Assembly (NCBI GenBank): GCA_014529385.2 | Contig: CM043966.1 | Coordinates: forward strand, 106,467,587-106,531,586 | From: Adiantum capillus-veneris | Lineage: Eukaryota > Streptophyta > Polypodiopsida > Polypodiales > Pteridaceae | Reading direction: 5' to 3' | Length of the DNA: 64,000 bases | Shown here: piece after piece, positions 60,660-64,000 of the stretch | How positions within the stretch are numbered: the first letter of the stretch is position 1 | Layout: each line of letters opens with the position of its first letter | Notes under the pieces: generated by a model | Database searches by the model: none | Seen by the model: the letters and a program-made list of their open reading frames with translations, nothing else | Told to the model about the DNA's origin: nothing | Translations under genes and position numbers: made by a program

Positions 60660-61280
60660 ACAAGCGTAAGCTCGAGGCTAATCCTCCTAATCTCCTCGAC
60701 ATATCTTGAAGCCTCTTAAGCTCGGAAGCTCCTCCTATGCCTTCAAGCCCTTATTCAATGCTCCGCCTCATAAGCTCTTTATGCTCTGAATCCTCCATAT
60801 ACCTTCAAGCCGATGCTAATCTTCCTCATACCTTCAAGTCGATGCTAATCCTCATCCTCATAAGCTCTAAGCTCTTAAAGCCTTCACCATATAATCTTCT
60901 AAGGCTAAAGCTCGATATCCCCAAGCTCTCGTTAATCCCAAGCTCTTAATGCGGATTCAAAAGCTCCTCATATCTTCAAGCTCGGGAATTCTTAAGCTTT
61001 GGATAATCTCAAGCTCCTCAGGCCTTCAAAGTCAAGCTCCTCATAAGCGGGTAATCTTCAAGTTCATAATCCTGTTAATCCTAAGTTCTTAAGCTCGCTT
61101 GATTAAGCTATTAAGCTACTAATATCCTCAAGCTTAAGCTCATTAAGCCTTCCTTAACCGATTAAGCCTAAGCTCCTAAGCCCCATTATCATAAGATTAA
61201 CCTCATAATTAATCCTTCTTTCTCCGGAATCAACATAATCCAAAACCCAAACCTCCTGAGCCTCATTAAAAATCCTTAAG
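60660..61280. repeat. Irregular AAGCTC/CTCAAGC-rich stretch within F
   Basis: Dozens of short variants of CTCAAGCTC, AAGCTCTTAAG and TCCTCATAAGC follow each other at irregular spacing. Low-complexity, pyrimidine/purine alternating. No ORF of interest. Confidence 0.65.
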
Positions 61281-61844
61281 CCATTCTTGAGCTCTATATA
61301 TCAAGCTTGATTTCTCATCTCTCGAGAAAGTTCTCGGCAAGGCATGCAAGCAAGGAAGATGGAGGTCGAAGCTTGAGCAAAATCTTGTCACAGATTAAAG
61401 CAAGTAAGGAATTGAAGCCTGTAGGATCACGGAACTGAGCCGATACCTAATCTCAATTCATTAGCCAAGCCTAATCTCTGAGCCTAATCTTATACCATTA
61501 GCCAAGCCTAAACCCATTCAATTCTGGAAGACAAATCAGATGGCCAGTGGAAGAGGAAGTTCCTAAGCCATAACGGGAAGAAGCAGAAGGCAGTATTAAG
61601 CAGGTCATTATCACTTTTCTTGATTAGCACCTGGTTTAAGCCAGGATTCATCTTGTAATGAGCATTAAGCCTTCATTAATGATTGATTAATGATGAATAC
61701 TGTGTCTTAACTAGAATTAAGAGTACCGTTTGTTTTGAGCTCTGTCTTGTTAATTGTGCCTGTTGCATCCCTTTTCCCCGCACCTCTCATAGCCAGGGGC
61801 CCGGTGCCTTCCCGGTTCACCTTTCGCATAGTTATCCCCCGACA

Positions 61845-62193
61845 ACGGGACACCAAAAGTACTATGCTAAGTTAGAAAAAAGGTACTATGGTCCCTTCCA
61901 GATTCTTAGGCCAATCAATGAGATGGCCTATCAACTCAAGTTGCCCAACCATTGGCTCACACACAATGCGTTCCATGTGAGCCTACTAAAGCCTTACAAA
62001 TGAGAGCCACCTCAAGAACCAACTATTGAAGACCCACCGGAGATTGAGGACCAAGAAGAGGTGTGGTAAGACTATCCAACGATATCTTATTAAGTTTAAG
62101 AATTATCCTTTTGAAGATGCTGGATGGATGCAAGGCATACAATTAAAGGATAACCTAAACCTTGTCAATGCTTACAATGCTTCCCAAGAGTAA
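61845..62193 (+). pseudogene. Element B integrase C-terminal domain with chromodomain, broken
   Basis: After insertion F the frame reads [18 protein letters not shown] and [13 protein letters not shown], the GPY/F module of integrase, with a stop at 62001-62003. After an acidic linker and a one-base frame change, 62068-62193 reads RYLIKFKNYPFEDAGW and on to NLNLVNAYNA, a chromodomain pattern (YLVKWKGYP...W). Chromodomains guide chromovirus insertion to particular chromatin. This is what places B among the chromoviruses. Confidence 0.8.
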
Positions 62194-62533
62194 GAAAATG
62201 TACAAATGTAAAAAATGAACAAAATTTTTGTCTTATAAGACTCTCTTTTTCTTTATTGTGCACAAAAATGAAGTAGTATGCATGCTTAGATCAAGTTTGC
62301 GGAGACAACGTCTCCCAAACACCAGTAGAGCTTGTCACTCTACTATGGAAGATGATAGGACTAATGTGCACACATGCTTGTGGCAGCCTCAGGCTCTCAA
62401 GCGCCAAATGGACTAGTCATCCATTGTGGAATGATGTCGTAGGGTAACATAGGGATCCTCTACCTGCTAGGAAAAAGGACTAATGAATATGATTTATCTT
62501 CTCTACCCCATAGTCGAGGACGACTATGATTTC

Positions 62534-62543
62534 AAGAGAGAGG
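62534..62543 (+). other. Polypurine tract of element B
   Basis: AAGAGAGAGG, three bases (TAA) before the TG of the 3' LTR at 62547. The preceding GTCGAGGACGAC phrase is common just upstream of the PPT in plant chromoviruses. Confidence 0.85.
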
Positions 62544-62546
62544 TAA

Positions 62547-64000
62547 TGTCATAATAATCAATATCTAATTCTCCTAAATGATTTTCTCATGTTAAACTGA
62601 TCATCTAATATGGGGAAGTGCCAAGGGAGAAAAAGCTAGAATATTGGTTAAGCTAGCAGACCGGGCCACAGTAGGGATCCAAAGGGGGGGACATCTGCAA
62701 AAGAGAAATGTGAAACAATTGGCTTAAAAGAACCTAAGGTTCAGCCCATTAAGACTTCCAAAATGCTAAGGTTTCAAAATTCAAAGGTTGTGTCCAAAGG
62801 CCAAACACTAGGGAAATTGGATGCTTAGTGTGTGTCACAAAAAGTCTTTGTCAATCCCTACATAGGAGGGGGCGAGCCTTGCAAGTAGGGTATATGAGAG
62901 AAACTCACACACACACACACACAAATTCCCTTTACAAAAAGGGAATGAGGGACACATGTCAGCTCCCTAGCCAGATGCCCACAAGGTGTACCTATTTCCT
63001 ATTGGATGTCCTTGGAGGTGGACCAATGAGAATTAGGCTAGACTAAATCTAGTTTAATTAATTTAAAAGACCTTCTAGAAGAATATTGGACAGTCTCCCA
63101 AGGGGACCAATCATCATTCAGCAGCCCAATGGCTTACCTGGTTCCTATTGGCCAGGAGGCAAAGGGGTCCAATGAGAGTTTAGTTGTATTTATTAATTAC
63201 CTAAATCTCTCACAAAAGGGGAAAGGGGGACACATGTCAGAAGGCTATCACTTATACTGCTTAATTTCCATTGGCTAGGGCTAGGGAGGTCCAATAGGAC
63301 TGTAGCAACAGCAAATTGGAAGGGGGGTCGACCAAGAGAGAGAGGGGGCTGATTTTTGCAAGGCATTATCACACACACACTCACACAATCTCATGTGTGA
63401 AGTAAAGAAGACTCTCTCTCCTTCTCAAGATTTAATGGAAAGCTTACCACCTACTCCAAGATTGTGAGAAGGGAGGCCTACACCAACAACTCTTGGCTTT
63501 GTGATGCAAATCCAACCAAGAGCCAAGCTTCAATGCATGCTCATCTCCTCTACCATGCTAATTAGTAAGCTAAGCTATGCTAGTATGTGTGATTATGTGA
63601 GGAGCTGTACATCTTTCGCGTAAGAATAATCCTTCTTCCTCTCAATCTACTCTCATACCCCGCTACCATCTTCGAAGGTGTGTGAGGTCTTGGGTCTGAG
63701 ACGGTGAGGTAATTGATGTTGTGTTTGATAAGTGTTTTGCTTAGTGCATGAAGTTTCCATCTTCATTGCACTAGCTAGTATTGAACGAACACAAGGAATT
63801 GTATTGTAAAATGTCTCTCTTGATGGGAGAAACCATAATACAAAGCCTTTTGGAGGGGGGACCGGCTCCATGCAAATCCAGTCCTCAACTGTTGTCAATT
63901 GCTTAATTTATTTCTCTTTCGAAGTATTGTTCATGCTATCTAACTAGGCGTTATGCTTTTTGTTGCTCTCTCCACCCAAGCACTCTTGTTATTTTCATAA
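62547..64000 (+). repeat. 3' LTR of element B (cut by window end)
   Basis: Aligns with 52772-54357 and with 6070-7680 from its first base. It lacks about 35 bp that the 5' LTR has near 53322-53356, and its AC tract is short (62905-62923). About the last 130 bp lie outside the window. Confidence 0.93.

Larger units (their letters stand above)
59279..61844 (+). mobile_element. Insertion F: solo-LTR-like element with PPR-derived sequence
   Basis: A 2566-bp block starting TGTAGG and ending CCGACA, flanked by ACGG on both sides (59275-59278 and 61845-61848). Leaving it out joins the integrase frame without a break, which fixes the ends. A TATA-like CTATATAT lies at about 61294-61301, 0.55 kb from the right end, as in an LTR. 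A hairpin (CCCATTAG/CTAATGGG, 60514-60537) and phrases such as CGGGGGCC and ACGGCTCGTCAA are shared with the LTR of element D. No gag-pol or second LTR is present. At 60660-61280 lies an unusual stretch dense in AAGCTC/CTCAAGC motifs. Confidence 0.75.
52772..64000 (+). mobile_element. Element B: Ty3/gypsy chromovirus, interrupted by F, right end outside window
   Basis: 5' LTR 52772-54357, initiator-Met PBS, gag, PR, RT, RH, INT with a C-terminal chromodomain, PPT and 3' LTR from 62547 (about the last 130 bp are missing). Without insertion F (2566 bp) the element would be about 8.8 kb. The LTRs differ at roughly 8-10 % of sites by eye plus a deletion of about 35 bp in the 3' copy, so it is old. 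Its family also produced the solo LTR at 6070-7680. Confidence 0.92.

Overview
The window is repeat-rich nuclear DNA of a land plant. The evidence is several Ty3/gypsy LTR retrotransposon lineages (a chromovirus, a Tat-like element with two RNase H domains and a very large element with extra ORFs), plant-type GT-AG introns in a degenerate gene, pieces of a PLS-type pentatricopeptide (PPR) reading frame, and long AC/AG microsatellites. The species cannot be named. The mixture of divergent gypsy lineages with PPR debris would fit a large-genome plant, possibly a fern or other seed-free vascular plant, but that is inference. I saw no intact host gene, rRNA, tRNA or CRISPR array.

Layout. (1) 1-20317: element A, a Ty3/gypsy-type element of about 20 kb on the minus strand. 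Its 5' LTR is at 19401-20317, it has a tRNA-Asp-type PBS, and its 3' LTR is cut by the window start. It carries a pre-gag ORF, gag, PR, RT, RNase H, two H2C2 zinc domains, integrase, a second protease-like ORF downstream of integrase, a noncoding block with repeated palindromes, and a roughly 3.6-kb coiled-coil ORF. A solo LTR of another family sits inside it at 6070-7680 with a perfect TSD. (2) 20318-36848: mostly non-coding DNA with relics of an unknown minus-strand coding region that A interrupts, a multi-exon methyltransferase-like pseudogene (about 22946-25217), tandem duplications, microsatellites and two foldback elements. (3) 36316-47990: a degenerate plus-strand gene ending in a SWIM zinc finger. 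It appears to be split by element C (36849-45697, minus strand), a young Tat-like gypsy element with an added archaeal-type RNase H. (4) 48023-51838: element D, a long LTR plus a gag-like ORF, truncated against element E, a minus-strand gag fragment at 51839-52771. (5) 52772-64000: element B, a chromovirus (PBS for initiator tRNA-Met, gag, PR, RT, RH, INT, chromodomain) inserted into E. Its integrase is interrupted by F (59279-61844), a 2.57-kb solo-LTR-like insertion with a 4-bp TSD that contains PPR-derived sequence.

How the parts relate. The nesting order readable here is E, then B, then F; A, then the B-family solo LTR; and SWIM gene, then C. The two LTRs of C differ at only about 15-20 sites over 1152 bp, those of A at about 5-7 %, and those of B at about 8-10 % by eye, so C is the youngest. 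All gag-pol regions carry stops or frameshifts, so none looks able to move on its own. The points most worth a second look are the protease-like ORF downstream of integrase in A, its duplicated H2C2 domain, the palindrome array flanking its coding region, the methyltransferase-like pseudogene, and the PPR sequence inside an LTR.
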